This document shows, in pieces, positions 11,540-24,173 of a DNA stretch of 64,000 nucleotides. The position numbers and the translations under genes were made by a program. The notes under the pieces were generated by a model, which saw nothing but the letters and a program-made list of their open reading frames with translations, ran no database searches and was not told the origin of the DNA. Origin of the DNA: Aspidiotus rigidus (Eukaryota > Arthropoda > Insecta > Hemiptera > Diaspididae). The stretch lies in contig JAVHKY010000029.1 of NCBI GenBank assembly GCA_035079385.1, positions 8,804,001-8,868,000 of the forward strand. Reading direction: 5' to 3'. Numbering within the stretch: the stretch's first letter is position 1; every line of letters starts with the position of its first letter.

Positions 11540-13320
11540 GTGAGGAAAAGTTGGAACACTGTAAAATAAGATTTGAGAAGAAGGAAGGAACCTACTGGAT
11601 AGTACTTTACAAAGAAACGAGGGCGGCGTGCCTTACTTCCTTCGTTTGAGGATTCAATGTTAATAGCTAGCAAGAGGTGCATTTTATGCTGAGCAGAAGA
11701 TGAAAAGTAAGCATTGCGCAAAGGATAGACGATTAATTGATTAATATCTTCTCAGGCCCAAAGCTACGGCACCGGTCGGTAAAGATTTTGAGAGGATTAT
11801 TTTGCCGCGAGGTTCCTTGAAATAATTCTGATTCTTTGCTCCTACGCTCAGTTTTGCACTCATATGAAAAGGCGGAGGTAATCAAGAGAATAAAACTTGA
11901 AATAACGCTTATTGTTCCCTCGAAGATAGATTTTTAAAATCGACACAATTGTCCACGTGACACAAATTCACCTTTTGAAACACGATGCCTCTAACAAATT
12001 TTCGATGTTTGATTAAAATTCTGCAATAACGAATTAATTTGTAGCTTATGATAAAGAGGGATCGTACCCCGATGAAACTTTCATAATCTAGCGTGTGCTA
12101 TCTTTGTTAAAAATCTACGCAGATCTTAAGCCGTCCACTTCAGCATAAAACAGTTGGAAGCTCAATCGCTCGTGCAGGGACGATTAAATCTTATAGATAA
12201 CGACACATGTAGTATTTTTTTTTTTTTTTTACTATCGTGATTTCCATAATGCGTCGCCGCTCTGTTCTAAAAATATGTATTGTTTGTAGAGGGTGAAAAT
12301 ACGTTATTTTTCAGGGGGGGAGTTAGAAATGTTTCGAAACGTCGTCGTTGGAAAAAAAATCATTTTGGGGCTTGTCGATTCGACAGCTTCTAAAACGCGC
12401 TTTTAGGTCACAATTGATGCACGATGTGCGTACGGAAAATTTAACAATACCAACGTCGACGCGGTAGGTAAATTCATTTTTCGTACATTATTCAAATTTC
12501 TAACCCGCTATTTAGTTCACGTTTTTAAACGATTAACAAACTTATGTCGGCCTATATACGCGAAATACGAAGAAAAATGATGGAGACTGCGACAAGACGA
12601 CATAAGTGGCGTTGTCGTCGACTCGATAGTGACAAAATTTATGTAAATTAGAGATCATCGTATTCCTAAGAGGAATGGCGGATAAATAAAAAAATAAATG
12701 ATATTATGCAAACTAGAAATAATTTTTAATATTACATTTTGCGTAGCGTTATGAAGGCGAGTTAGCGTAGCTTGAATGAGGAGGAAAAATTACAAGTCAT
12801 GGAGAAAAATGTCGGTTGGTTTTTCTTTTATCCACCAGTTTCTGACATCATCATTGAAATGATATAAGTCACTTCAGTCTAATTTACAAAGAATTGATTA
12901 TGTTGTATCGCTCGTGTTTAGAGGTTTCCTAAATTGCGTTTTTCCTGACTAATTTTGCTTACTCCAATATGCTGTTTCAAGACATACTGACACACTTCAC
13001 TATCAATTATTCTTTCTTTAGTCACTGCTGAAACAACTGCAGCGGTGGAGAGCAGGGTGAACGAGGCCTTAGCCGAAAGACTAGAATTCACAGGAGGAAA
13101 GACGTAGTCCGTATTACGGAAGTCAAGTTGAGGTACGTTTCGCTTGCAAAGTGTGTAAATCACAATCAAGAAGGTCATGAAGTATCTGGGTAAAGTTTGT
13201 CTCAAATCTGAGCTTCAGAACCATTTTTTGGTGGCAGTGGAAAAGGCGGGCAAGTTACAAATCTACTTTTGCCTGTATATGTGGTTTGCCAGTATGATTT
13301 TTTCTTTCTCTCCCTCCTGT
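11540..13320. other. no recognised gene
   Basis: AT-rich sequence with poly-T near 12215-12235. A 95-codon minus-strand frame at 13205-12918 (starts MRQTLPRYFMTFLIVIY) has no family resemblance I can name and no splice or promoter context that supports it. Host intergenic or intronic sequence is the simplest reading. Confidence 0.4.
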
Positions 13321-13329
13321 CATAGATAT

Positions 13330-13620
13330 TGCTCAAGTAGAAATTTTCAAACTCCCCGAGTCCTCTTCATACCCGCAGTCCAAATGGCCTCCGCAGTAAA
13401 AATTGCTAAGAGAGCACTTCATTCAAAGCCTCCCTACCCTATCATGATATATAGCTCGGAAGTCTAATCCCCCTCCCATCTCAGCTCGAAAGTCAAAATT
13501 CTTCCTAGTCCCCAGTCCTTCATACCCGCAGTTAAATGGCCTTGTCAAATCCGCAAAACAAATTTCTAGGAGAGCACTTAGCTCGAAAATCGAAATTCTT
13601 CCAAGTCCAAAACTCGTAAT
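13330..13620 (+). repeat. tandem duplication, period about 153 bp
   Basis: The phrase ttcatacccgcagt followed by aaatggcc and gagagcactt occurs near 13366 and again near 13519. Each is preceded by a gaaa..caaa.ttcttcc-like lead. Related gaaaatcgaaattcttcc words occur at about 13590 and 24180, suggesting a wider dispersed family. Confidence 0.7.
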
Positions 13621-13702
13621 TTAAATCTACGCCTTGTCAACCGCACCACTATTAGGCTTAAAAAGAAGGAAGACCATCAGCAATGATGGCTTTGATGTGT
13701 TT

Positions 13703-14029
13703 TCAGTAAATTAAATTGGGCAATTTTAGTAAGTCAGCCAGGTCGAGGCTATTGTGGGGCCAGGGAGGGGTGAATGAGTAGACTGGAAGAAGGGGCTTCA
13801 GTTTGGTACGATTGTCTGCATGGAGTTCTCGTGAAAGAAGCAGTGCGTTTTGGGAACTGAGTGAAGGATGATAGGTAGATAGTCGAGGAAACTGGACCAC
13901 TGACGCTAGAAAGTTGGTGGTAATGTAAGCGATAGTGAGCGTAATTTTCGGGGAGGGGAGAATTCCAGCCTCAGCCCTGCGGCTGAGCGCAGGACTGGTA
14001 CGTAGACCACAGGGCCGGAAAATATTCAA
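13703..14029 (-). pseudogene. I-like ORF2 connection-domain fossil
   Basis: A minus-strand open frame of 108 codons reads LRTSPALSRRAEAGILPSP, then ITTNFLASVVQFPRL, then FTPPWPHNSLDLADL. These align in order with the region between RT and RNase H of the I-like element at 58.6-64 kb (RTSPKLSLCAEA, LTSNFLSSVAQLPQL, FPPWTFPQPKIRLDL). It stops where a plus-strand R1-like fragment begins. Confidence 0.8.
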
Positions 14030-14052
14030 CGAATAAAGAAATCATTATTGCG

Positions 14053-15125
14053 AAATGGCAGAGGAGCACCCGTTTGGCAAACCCTACAAGATAGTGTTGA
14101 AGAAGCTGAAGGGCCTCTCAGCAGTGAGCCAAATAGATGATACGGGACGGATTATTCAAGGCCTGTTTCCTCAGCAGTCACGCCACCAGGGGTAGAAGAG
14201 GATGGTATAGCTCTCGCGCAGAGTGGGATGCAGCAGTCAATAGACTGAAGGATAAGTATTAGAAGGCTCCGGGTCTGGACGAGATTCCGAATCCAGTCCG
14301 GAGTGCAATACACTCATTTAACCCGGCACTGCTCGTTGATACATTCAATGCGGCAGTTGCTGGGGAACTGTTCCAATCCAGGCTAGCGTTGATCTGGTCT
14401 GCCATCCTCTCATCGACCACTTTGCCTGCTCGACAAAGTGGGCAAAGTTATGAAGAGAGTGACAGCCAATCGACTCAAGAGTTAATCTCAAGTAGGCCGT
14501 AGATTTCCAAACTGGACGCTGTATATCAGATGCTGGAATCAGGCTGAAGAGGATAGACAAGTCAGCGATAGCTGCATTTAAATTTCGCGCAGCCATCAGT
14601 CTCGACATGAGAAATGCGTTCAACTCGAATACATGGGAGAGGATATTGAAAACCCTCATGGATATAGAAGCGCTCGCATACCTGTTCAGGATGATCAGCA
14701 GCTACCGTAGCTGTCGAGAGACATTTCCAGTTTCGCCACCACACAGGTGATGACGCGATAGCTCGGTTCGGCCAGACTACAATTTGCAATAGTTAAGATG
14801 GAGGCCATATTATTCACGACCCGTCGAAAGTTCAGTGCACCCACCTTCCGCCTACAAGGTGTGGAAATCAAAACCAAGAAAATTAACTGAGCTTGAAGAA
14901 AGAAGAAGAAGAAAAGACTCCAACAGCGATCTACAATATTTAAAATGCTGTTCTTGTTAAGTATCCTAAAGTTTCGCGTATCGGGGGCACTGCAGCTTGG
15001 CGGTTGCCAAGCAGAAGAGAGGGGTTCGCCGAAGAGATCTTTCATCACTGAAGCTATACCTGAAAGGTAGGAACAAACTTAATGCATACGCAACCTGCAC
15101 CCACTCCACCATGAAGGCCGGGCGG
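14053..15125 (+). pseudogene. R1-like non-LTR RT fossil
   Basis: Readable plus-strand pieces in order are HPFGKPYKIVLKKLKG (typical pre-RT stretch of R1-type ORF2), KAPGLDEIPNPV (RT motif 1 region), SLDMRNAFNSNTWERILKTL (motif A, with catalytic Asp) and SSYRS.RE. A loose tail near 15060-15110 follows. Stops and frameshifts separate them. The YADD block is not readable. Two minus-strand frames over this region are shadows. Confidence 0.75.
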
Positions 15126-15139
15126 CGCTGCACTCAAAC

Positions 15140-17100
15140 AAGAGCGATTTATATCTTCTAGCTTCAAATTTTAGTTTTGGTATGAGTTTTAGAGAGTATT
15201 AATATCTGGAGCACATTGAAATTACATTGGGGCTACTGAGGGTACGAATTTTAACGCAGCGGACAAGAATTTCCCCCTTCCCCTTTGCAGTACTCCCGAG
15301 TATATGCGTGAAAACTTGAACGTTTTACATCTCTACCTCTCCTCTTTTTTTTTTTTAATTTATCACGAGAAAAAAGGTCGCTGATCTTTGTATACTTAGT
15401 GAAAATTGGACCAGTCAATTTATCCGCGATATTAAAAGATCGCATGACTCGCAAAGATATTCTGATCGGGAAAAATTGTCCTCATGTCAGTCTACCATGC
15501 GTCATATAATTATGTGTTTCACGTATGCTTTTTAATCAGGACGCATTTCAAGCTAGATATAACATTGTTGTATCCCTGAACTGCTCGAATAAGTTAAATT
15601 CGATTTCGGAAAAGAATAAAGAAAAGTTTTGTTCGCTCTACCGGACCATTAGATCCGGAATGAACAGATTTCCACACGCGACAAACGAAACTAACGAAAT
15701 AAGAGCTAAAATTTTCGTATAGATTTTCCTATAACATGTTGAGTAGTATTTCCGTCAATAGGATCTATCAAACAGTGATATTGTTAAAAGCGAATGACGA
15801 AGGGGCGAAGGATTCTGGGGAACGGGAGTGCTGCGGTAGGCGTGGGGTAGCGACGCGACGCTTTTGTAATGTAACGGTACGGCGGAGATGTGCTTAAGCT
15901 TTAAACCCCCGTAAAAATGGGAAGTTCTGTACATGTCATTTTGGCAGCTTTAAGTCTATCCCCGCATTCATTAGCCTTCGTCATCGTAACCTAAAAATGA
16001 CGACAAATAGCCAAGATAATAATCTGACACCCCATTATATCGCGTACAAAGCCTTTCAACAAATAATTGCGAGGTATTTTCGCATTGTATGTCGCCTATG
16101 TACCGCGTATTTTCTTTCAACGTAGCAGAGGGAGCTGCGCGCACACAGTATGCTATTGAATAAATATTATATCGGTTTTCCGAGTACGAAAAATATAAAT
16201 TTGATCGCATTTAATGAACATAAAGTTGCTTAAAAATAATAACCAGAATACAGTATACCCTCTTTAAAGGGTGGAATTAGGTTAAGAAATTTTCTCGAAA
16301 GAAAATGAAAACTTTCGTCGTCACCTCATCGCGAATTTATGAGACTTCATAACTGCATATTTTTGCTAATTGCTTTTGTGAAACGATGCAAAATATCTTC
16401 ATTTCTTCTTATTACGCTTCCGTCCACCTCGAAAATTCACAATATCTTAATTTAGAAAGAATTCGTTTTAATTTTCTTCGGTCTCGAGCGTTTAATTAAA
16501 GTAACGTTGTACCTTTTTTCTAATATTGAAGCACGTGTCCTTTGAAGTTGATAAATTTTATTTTAATCGAAAAATTCTTCACTTTTCATCTTTAAGTGAA
16601 ACTCGTCGAACATTGCCTCATACCCGTGAGAGCCTTGGAGTAGAATCTGTAACTTTTATACTGCATATTGAGGCTCTATATATTATTATTCCAGTATACA
16701 CTGTATGTTGGACTAAGAGGTTCTTTACGAGCTCAAACACGTAGTTATAGTGTACGAGTGGGCCTAGACTCCTAGTTTGCCTGAGACCTACAACACGAGC
16801 GCATTATAAACCTACTATCAAACTATTTGTACATAAAAGTAGTATGTTGGGCCGAGCCTAGTATAAACGTAGTATAAAGTCTAGATGAGACGGGAAGAGG
16901 GGGGAACTCTCGAGTTTCGAATTAGGGGAGACGGTCAGCAAAGGCATGAATCATGTCTACATATTAACCTCTCATTGAAGCCGTTTCATACAAAGATGTA
17001 AATTAGAATCTTAATCTGCAATTACATCCCCAGTTATGTAGGACACTAATGAAACGACAGGGCCGATTCAGGTTTGTTACTTTAATTATTTAATTGCTTC
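15140..17100. other. no recognised gene
   Basis: AT-rich DNA with scattered short open frames (for example plus 15525-15722, minus 16210-15971) that have no motif, signal peptide or splice pattern convincing enough to call. No repeats over about 30 bp were noticed. Confidence 0.4.
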
Positions 17101-17790
17101 TTCTTATTAGTCATTTTCCTCCCTTTCCTCTAGACTCCAATGAATCGGAGGGAATGACGATAGGGTACTTCAAGAAGTTGTTTGATTTCAAGGGGGAAAA
17201 TCCGCTTATTATTAATGCGCTTAATAGAATCAGCTGGGTAATGTGATCAAAATCCTTTGGTTCCAATACTTCGCGTGTCTCAACGGGAAATTTTTCGGGT
17301 TTGTCCGCCTCTATTGGACAGGGGATCCTTACCCGATCTCCCACCGCAAGCTCATGACCAAAGACAGACTTTAGAGTAACCTTGCCACCTTGGTGTCCTT
17401 GGAGTGAAATAACATGATTTTTTGTGAATTTGCCCGTCCTATTACGTGGCCTATTCAATTTTTCACCGAGAGCTCATAACGAAAGACGAGCTTCACGGTA
17501 TCACTCCCTCCCTCGCGTGGACGTACGAGAATTTTCTGGCATCCGCCTGCCTCTATCGAAGACGGTGCTTCAGTCGATCTTTTACCGCGAACATGTAGAG
17601 AAAACAAAGTCGCCGGTATCATTCTCTCCTTGGCAAGGGACAATAATACATGGGGCCTCAGTCGATCTATGTTAAACCCAGGGATCATTCGCCTGACTCT
17701 GTCAAACACGGGGTCATGATAGTTCTCTTACCACGAGCTCATGACGAAAGTCGAGCTTGACGGTATCATTCCCTCTTCCGGATGAAAACC
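17100..17790 (-). repeat. degenerate tandem repeat, unit about 115-145 bp, coding-like on minus strand
   Basis: Four related units on the plus strand carry gatc(t)t..accgcgagctcatgacgaaag followed by a cggtatcattccctc-like word, near 17325, 17455, 17572 and 17720. On the minus strand each gives a similar peptide (GGKVTLKSVFGHELAVGDRV; GGSDTVKLVFRYEL), and frames of 115 and 84 codons are open over 17458-17111 and 17709-17455. Keeping the same peptide frame in several units suggests a former repeat protein. I do not recognise it. Confidence 0.55.
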
Positions 17791-18049
17791 CGAGAACTAC
17801 GGTGAAGAGGGGTTGGCATGTCTCCCACCCTAAATTTCTTGTTCACTTTCGTCAAGTTCCACTTACCTTATTAGGTTAGGTCAGTTTCCACCAGATTGAA
17901 AGTCAATATTTCTCCAAGTTCTTCACGTACAAATGGCTTGATAGTCAAAAATATTGCAAGTCCCAAAGAACAAACAGTTTCCCAGTTAAAATTTGGAAAA
18001 GTGAGGGGCGGGTATTATTTTCGCAGTAGCTCCACGGGAGATTGTGAGT

Positions 18050-18720
18050 ATTTAAAGAAAGAGAAAATCACAAAACATATAATTTGCGCGTTTCAACACT
18101 AATTGAGCACATTTCATTTAGCGAGACAAGAATGCAAAATGTGGGGTCTGTTGTTTGACAAACTTACGTCCATCCCGGAGGAGGGGAGGAAGCACAAAAC
18201 ATGAAATTTGCGGCACATTTCAGCACAAATCGAGCACAATTCATTTTGACCGAAAAAATTACAAATTTCAAAAAAGGGCGACCGCATCGCACCAGCCCCC
18301 TACAGATTTTTTCGTATATCGTCGGAAGGGAGGAAGCACAAAATATAATTTTTGCAGCACAATTCAGCACAAATCGAGCAGAACTTATTTTACCAAAAAA
18401 AAATTTGAAAATTTCAAAAGGGGGGGCTATCGTTTCACCAGCCCCCCCCCCCCAGAGACTATTGTGTATATCTTCGAAAGGAGACAAGCACAAAACATAA
18501 TTCTTGCAGCACAATTCAGCACCAATCGAGCACAATTCATTTTGCCAAAAAGAAATTCAAAATTTCAAAAAGGGGGGCTCCCCCCTAGAGACTTTTTCGT
18601 ATATCTTCGGAAGGGAGCAAGCACAAAATATAATTTTTGCAGCACAATTCAGCACAAATCGAGCACAATTTATTTTACCAAAAAAATTGAAAATTTCAAA
18701 AAGGGGGGCTGGTGAAATGG
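18050..18720. repeat. tandem repeat, four to five units of about 133-152 bp
   Basis: The word gcacaaaa(c/t)at begins units at 18192, 18336, 18488 and 18621, with a diverged one near 18066. Each continues gcagcacaattcagcac, aatcgagcacaattcat, then an aaatttcaaaaag-g run and a tcgtatatc(g/t)tcgg segment. Long open frames on both strands here are products of the repetition, not genes. Confidence 0.85.
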
Positions 18721-18954
18721 ACCTCAAATAGTTTACCAAAGTGTTTTTTAATTACTACGACAAAGTGAGCGCGTCCATCTTGAAGAACGCGCCTTAGCCT
18801 TAGTGGGCACTGCATTTCTTCCGTTTATTATTTTCATATGTTAAATAATTCAATAATGCAAAATGATCAAAGATCTAATTAACTTACCTAATACAGTATT
18901 ATAAATAAGGTTTCATCCCGTGATTTTTTTGTCCTAAATTTTGTCAGTTCAAGG

Positions 18955-19190
18955 TTCAGTCTGGAATTTCAGTCTTTTTGAATAAAATTTCATATTTCAA
19001 TTTCCGAAAAGCGCTCAGCTTTTCCGATCAGTCGTTATGGTAATTGAGGTTCGAAACGACGCGCAATACGGAAGTGTTATCAGTTTGGTCTGGAATTTCG
19101 GTCTTTCGAATAAAATTTGCCATTTTAATTTCCAAAACTCGTTTAGCTTTCCCGTGCAGTCATTGTAATCGATATTACGCATACAATAGT
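18955..19190 (+). repeat. tandem duplication, period 129 bp
   Basis: tctggaatttc(a/g)gtct followed by gaataaaattt, tttaatttcc and a gt-cagtc-tt tail starts at 18960 and again at 19089, with moderate divergence. Non-coding. Confidence 0.75.
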
Positions 19191-19199
19191 CAAGAATTG

Positions 19200-22100
19200 C
19201 AAGAAGAGCAGAACCAGTATGGGAGAAGTTGAAAAGCGTTTGTTTAAATATGTTCGACTGAAAAACCTCGCTAGCTAAGCGATGATAAAATAATATTTAT
19301 GAAAAGCTCCCTTTAGAATTCTCGTCTTCAATGTTTATCCTCTATAATCGATGAGAACGTGTTTGTGTTAGTAGCGGTGTGTTGCTTGAATTCTAATATG
19401 ATCTCGACTGAGTCTGAATACTATCTAACAAATTTTTCTGTACACCATTTTTTATTATTCTAGATGATGAAACCATTTCTTTAAGACGTGTTCGTTGTCG
19501 ATGCAAGATTTCATCAATTTCAACATCGATTTCCTAGGTACTTATTGATCGATTCTTATCCTTGAAAAAGAAGACTCGTCACTGTCTGTGTTGTCGACAT
19601 TTCATTTTCTACGCAACAAAAACTATCGAAAGTATCGCACACGAGGGGTAAAGAAATCAAATAACGGACCAAGGGTAATAATTGCATCGTTGTTGGTGGT
19701 TGCGCGGTTTTATTCCTCTTTTTTTTAGGTTTATTTTTTCGTTTCTATGCCAATGCACCCGATAACGAATTATGCTGATTGGGAAAATTAGGTTTATTGA
19801 TTGCTTCGCTATTCGCACACCAACTCGTATTGTACCCACGATCTCATCACGTAACTGAACCCTTTCAGGAAAATACCGTCCATCACCTGTCTCATCACTT
19901 CGGTGTATCGCGGTAGCGCGAGAAGATTGTATCCCCTTCTCAAACATATAGAATGATGTACCCTATTATCTTATGGACGCGAGAATACGGCGTTGAGTTT
20001 TTTCTCGCACGTATACAAATTATGTGTATTATTCATATAATAGGATAATTGAGGAAATTGCGAAACAAAGATGCCACTCCGAACCCCATCGTCGTAAATG
20101 AGGTGGCTGCTCGCGTACATGCTAACGAACCATACCGGAAACAGAACGAAACGTAATCTTCGGTTTCTCTCTTCTAGAGGAGGACTGTCCTCGTACCTAT
20201 AGTGAAAATACACGATATTAAGTACATAGCGTGTGTAATTGATACAAAAAGTACAATTCACGCAGATCATGACGCTCGAGAACTTCCACAGGTTCACATA
20301 TTTTTTAACTAGTCGACCAAGAGAAATAATACGTCTAACTGTTTTGACAGACGGATATCCAGAAACCCTAACCAGACGGAAAGAGTACCTGCATGCTAAC
20401 ATCGTGTTATTCGCCGCCTACTGCCCACTCAATCTAAACTCGATGAAGCCTAAAAGATAACATGTACGGGTGCTGTATATAGTGCTCGATATAATCTTTT
20501 TTTTTTTCACCTTCAGGAAGTATTGTATCGTATAATAAATAATAGGCGCAATGACATTCCGCTGTGGCCCGTGGCATGACCCTCCGGCTAGAAAATTATT
20601 TCGTTGGCGGACTAGACGGAGGCACTATCGAAACGAGCAACAGAGAAAAAAATATTTTCGACTCTATCGTACTCTAAAAACAAAAGGTGACAGATGTTTT
20701 ATTACGAGCAGCTGGCAATACTGACACTTGATAGTATGAATATGACACATCAAGTACTTTCCAATAAGTCTGCTCTTATCTCTCTCTCTCTCTTATTTCG
20801 TAATTCGCGATCATTAAGACACAAAATCGATTAATGATGGATCTCCTTAACCCTCCCGTTTCGTTCAAATCGAACGATCAACCCTCAATTTTCTTACGAT
20901 GCGCAGATTTGAGGAAGACTTCTAGCTCTCAAATGAAGCGAAGCTTTGTTTTATAGTTTTCCGCTCACTCTATTTTCAATGTGTCCGGTGTCGGATGTAA
21001 AAGAAGCGTCTTCCTGCGAAAGAATGCGTTATTAAAAGTTGATTCTGGTGACTTCCGAGCACGAGACTCGCGGGCCTATTGATTCTCGGAAGCTGGATGG
21101 GGTTTTAAATTTCAAACAGAGACGTCGCACGTGTTCATCAACCATTGTAATGGAATGACTTCACTTGAACCGCGAGCAAACGGTCGCCAAAACCTCCGAG
21201 ATATCGCGAAAACTTAGAAGACAGCTCGACTAGTATCTAGACTGATCATCGCATTCAGAATTTATCGACCATGAAGTTCGGTCGATTCGAGAGAGAATGA
21301 ACTCGAGCGTTTCGTCCATCGTTGACACGTTTTAAATGTTTTCTTACGAAGACGATGCACAATTTTGATTGAAAACCGAGTACCTATGGCAGCCGAAAAT
21401 TTCAGCTTCGGTATGTCCGACCGCGGAATCATTTGACGTAAAAATATTGCCAGAATTATTAATGTTACTCATTCGAACTTAGGTACGACCTTGAAACGTA
21501 GCCGACTCACTTGATATTCAACTGATCATTGTTAAGTGGAAATGTAAGTACAGAAGGATTAACTAGGAAAATTAAGGCTTTATTACTGTTGTGAAAGATA
21601 CCTTTTCCCAGTTTGTGTTCATCTCAAAAATTTTGATACACGCAAGAAATAAATTTTAGAAGATATTACTGCGAATATTATTTTCCTATTTTGTGGGAAT
21701 CCGGGTACTGACTTTCGGAATGTGGGGGTGTAAATAAAGCTGGCTTTCAGCTTGCCTTCTATTAGTGAAATTCCGCAGAATTTGACTTCCAACTCTCAGC
21801 TTGCGGTAATACTCCGATAGAAAATATCTGAGCCACTCTTTACGGACTTATTAGTCAAATAGACGTCATAAGGACAAGTCCGTTGATACGTGAAAAATAA
21901 AGAGCTGTATTCCTTAAGATTTGTTTAAAAAGGAAATTACAATATTTTCGTGCAACCATTTGAGAAACATTCTCAAGAATTAGGAACAACAATCCAAGAG
22001 CTCGAGAGCTACCAACAGACATACTTGTTACAGAACCAAAATATCGCTATCAGGCCGCAGCCTGATAGGATCTGACACTGAAGCGTCAAAGAGGATTAGT

Positions 22101-22770
22101 CCGTCTAAACACTGGAGCGAGACTGCGTGCTACGTAGTCGGAAAATAAATCTAAATGAATAGTGAATTAATTGATTTTAGTAGAAAATTGTGAATATCGT
22201 CTTTTTAATGAATACGGACAGATCTCGGAGCCTTTGGGAACTAAGCCAAGCTCGTCAAGGGTTGGGATACAGAGTCAGGTGGCGGCGCGCTAGAAAGCCC
22301 GATGGCTGATAGGAGATGACTCGTCATCTCCCCTGAGAGCGTTCGGGCACTCCAAGTAGAGTTTGACGACCACTCGGTATCGGACGCTGTCAACATAATG
22401 ACAAAACAGCGAACGAAAAGAGTATCAAGAGAGAAGTAAGGATGGCGACCATCCAATAGTAAAAGGAGTAAAGACTCAGGCCGCACACCTCCACGCAGTC
22501 TGGGTAGGCACTGCAAGCCTGGAATCCAGCTCGTCTAGTTCAACGGCGCGCAGCGAAGTGTCGACTCGCTTCGCTCGTTCCGCAAACGTTGCACTCGTCG
22601 TTTGTCTTTTATCGTTTACTTACCGCCACTGTACAGTAATCTACTATTTCTAATGTCTGATGATGCGAACGTTTCTTTTCGTTGCAGGAAACCACGGTAA
22701 TAAAACTTGACTTTTATATACGTGTCTGTAAAATTCTGTTTTCTTATCATGTTTCATGTCTGTCATGGTT
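19200..22770. other. 3.5 kb with little recognisable content
   Basis: A minus-strand frame of 143 codons (20402-19971, starts MLACRYSFRLVRVSGYPSVK) is the longest. It is hydrophobic and basic in patches but shows no receptor, enzyme or mobile-element motif I can name. A small hairpin, ctatcaggc-cgca-gcctgatag, lies at about 22051-22072. A (tc)n run sits near 20780. Otherwise no feature was seen. Confidence 0.4.
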
Positions 22771-22774
22771 TAAA

Positions 22775-22905
22775 ATTTAAGTCTAGTATGCATATCCAAT
22801 AATTTAGGGTTGTGAGGAGGTTGTTCCGTTCGTTCGCCCTCTTCTTTGTCTAGGGTAGTTCTAGTTTAGAATATGTAAAGGTAATAGCTTATGGGGGCAA
22901 TGAAG
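22775..22905 (+). repeat. dispersed repeat, copy 1 (copy 2 near 53610-53735)
   Basis: taagtctagta-gca, then gtgaggag, then agttctagtttagaatat.taaag and taatagctt.tggg recur in the same order near 53615-53730. Here it lies just upstream of a plus-oriented PLE N-terminal scrap, so it could be PLE leader sequence; that link is inference. Confidence 0.6.
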
Positions 22906-22910
22906 GCTGT

Positions 22911-22965
22911 AACACTCCCCACCCCAGCGTAAGCAATGCTGGGAGTGAATTGATAAAAGGCCCAT
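22911..22965 (+). pseudogene. PLE N-terminal scrap in plus orientation
   Basis: One frame gives NTPHPSVSNAGSELIKG, matching NTPLPSVSNAGSKLIKG of the PLE N-terminal region read on the minus strand at about 4330-4275. It directly abuts the C-terminal end of a PLE lying on the opposite strand, so two ends of PLE copies are fused tail to head with inversion. Confidence 0.75.
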
Positions 22966-24145
22966 TCTCATAGACTAATTCAATCAATCTTTCCTCAGGA
23001 ATATACCTGTTCAACACGGCAATGTCTCCGGTGTCAAAAATTTTTGATTTCCTGCAGAGCCAATTGTTTGAAATACAAATTTTACCTGTGGAGGAGAACT
23101 TCGGACCCCTCTTTGAGGCTATGATTTAGTGGTCAGCAAAGGCTGACTCACCTACTTTTCTTTTTTCCCTCGCTTTCCTGTGTTCATCAACTCTAATTTG
23201 GAGTTAACGGCTGGTCATACCCATATAGACATTTAAGCGATCCCCACAAGCTACCCTATAAACACCCCCTCTCGGCCATCGGAGTAGGTTCTTTTAGTAT
23301 CAGTACTGTGAAAAGCCGGTTGAAAACCGAAGGGACGGAGGACACGGCTCAACTTGGAAGAAAACTTACCCAGAAACGGCAGCCTGATCCACCGTTCCTA
23401 CTATCAAGGTGCGATTCTCGGGGGAGGGAGGTCGTAGAATCGATACAAACTCTTCTACAAACCATAAGGTCGATATCCACCTTGACCTGATTCACTCTAG
23501 CCAGATGCTTTATCGTCACGAGTTCTTTATGGAAAGCAACCTCACTCAGAGTGATGTGAGTGAGGCGATGGATTAAACTATTAAGTGTAGCTAATTTGTG
23601 GGCGAAAGGTACGAAGGACGACCCGTGGATGGCAATGTCGGTCGAGGTACTTTTACGGTAAATACCGAATTCGTGGACACCATTTATGACATGGTCAAGT
23701 CCAGAAAGTCTATGGAGGAGCCACCAACTTCCTTTAGTTAATTTAATGGAAGCGTATAGGCTGTTTAAATAAGCGAAACCTATTAAGGAGCTCTGCAGGA
23801 CCGGTCCACGCGCACAAAATGCCATTCACGTACCTGTACGCCAATAGAAAACGTGATTCAAAAGACCCCGGCCCAAAGAATCGGCCCAAAGAGAACAGGT
23901 CAAGCTCTAATGAGAGAACCCAAGAGAGAACCAATAGGGATCCTCATCTCCTCGGGGAACATGAAGAATTTCCCATCAAATTCACAGAAGTTAGGCGACC
24001 AGCAGACCTTCAAAAGGTCGAAAAATCCACCAAATTCCGAATGAGGAGTGTCAGATTTCACAAGCACGTCTCTTATCTGTTGCATAGTGGCTTAGGGATG
24101 CTGGGAAATAGCCCAACAACATCAAACGATCATATACTATGGTTG
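22966..24145 (-). pseudogene. Penelope-like element fossil (RT core to GIY-YIG)
   Basis: The minus strand from high to low coordinates starts at a degraded DVVGLFP motif near 24130. RT pieces (LELDLFSLG, then RYVNGILCAWTGP, where the catalytic DD is replaced by NG) follow, then NSLYASIKLT and GVHEFGIYRKSTSTDIAIHG. A well-kept linker reads LNSLIHRLTHITLSEVAFHK and LARVNQVKVDIDLM. The GIY-YIG remnant at about 23290-22970 is badly decayed. It is clearly the same family as the copy at 2.6-4.7 kb, but older. Confidence 0.8.
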
Positions 24146-24173
24146 GAAAGTCGACATTTCTAATTCCTCCTCC
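23808..24173. repeat. duplicated segment, copy A
   Basis: Sequence from acgcgcacaaaat to the ggttggaaagtcg tail recurs at 25271-25623 in the same orientation with moderate divergence. The shared part covers PLE RT plus about 40 bp beyond the PLE homology, so the pair arose by copying this segment rather than by two insertions. Confidence 0.8.

Noticed and set aside
14345..15048. Minus-strand frames of 104-117 codons
   Set aside because: Antisense shadows of the plus-strand R1-like RT fossil.
17868..17882. ttaggttagg, resembling the insect telomere repeat
   Set aside because: Only two units, far from any array, so expected by chance.
18155..18739. Long overlapping open frames on both strands (up to 186 codons)
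   Set aside because: All lie in a tandem repeat of 133-152 bp. The frames are opened by repetition and lack domain content.
19971..20402. 143-codon minus frame as a chemosensory receptor exon
   Set aside because: No receptor signature or splice borders could be matched. The hydrophobic patches are too short and irregular.
22051..22072. 9-bp stem hairpin (ctatcaggc-cgca-gcctgatag)
   Set aside because: Isolated short palindrome with no terminator or ncRNA context. A window of this size will contain several by chance.
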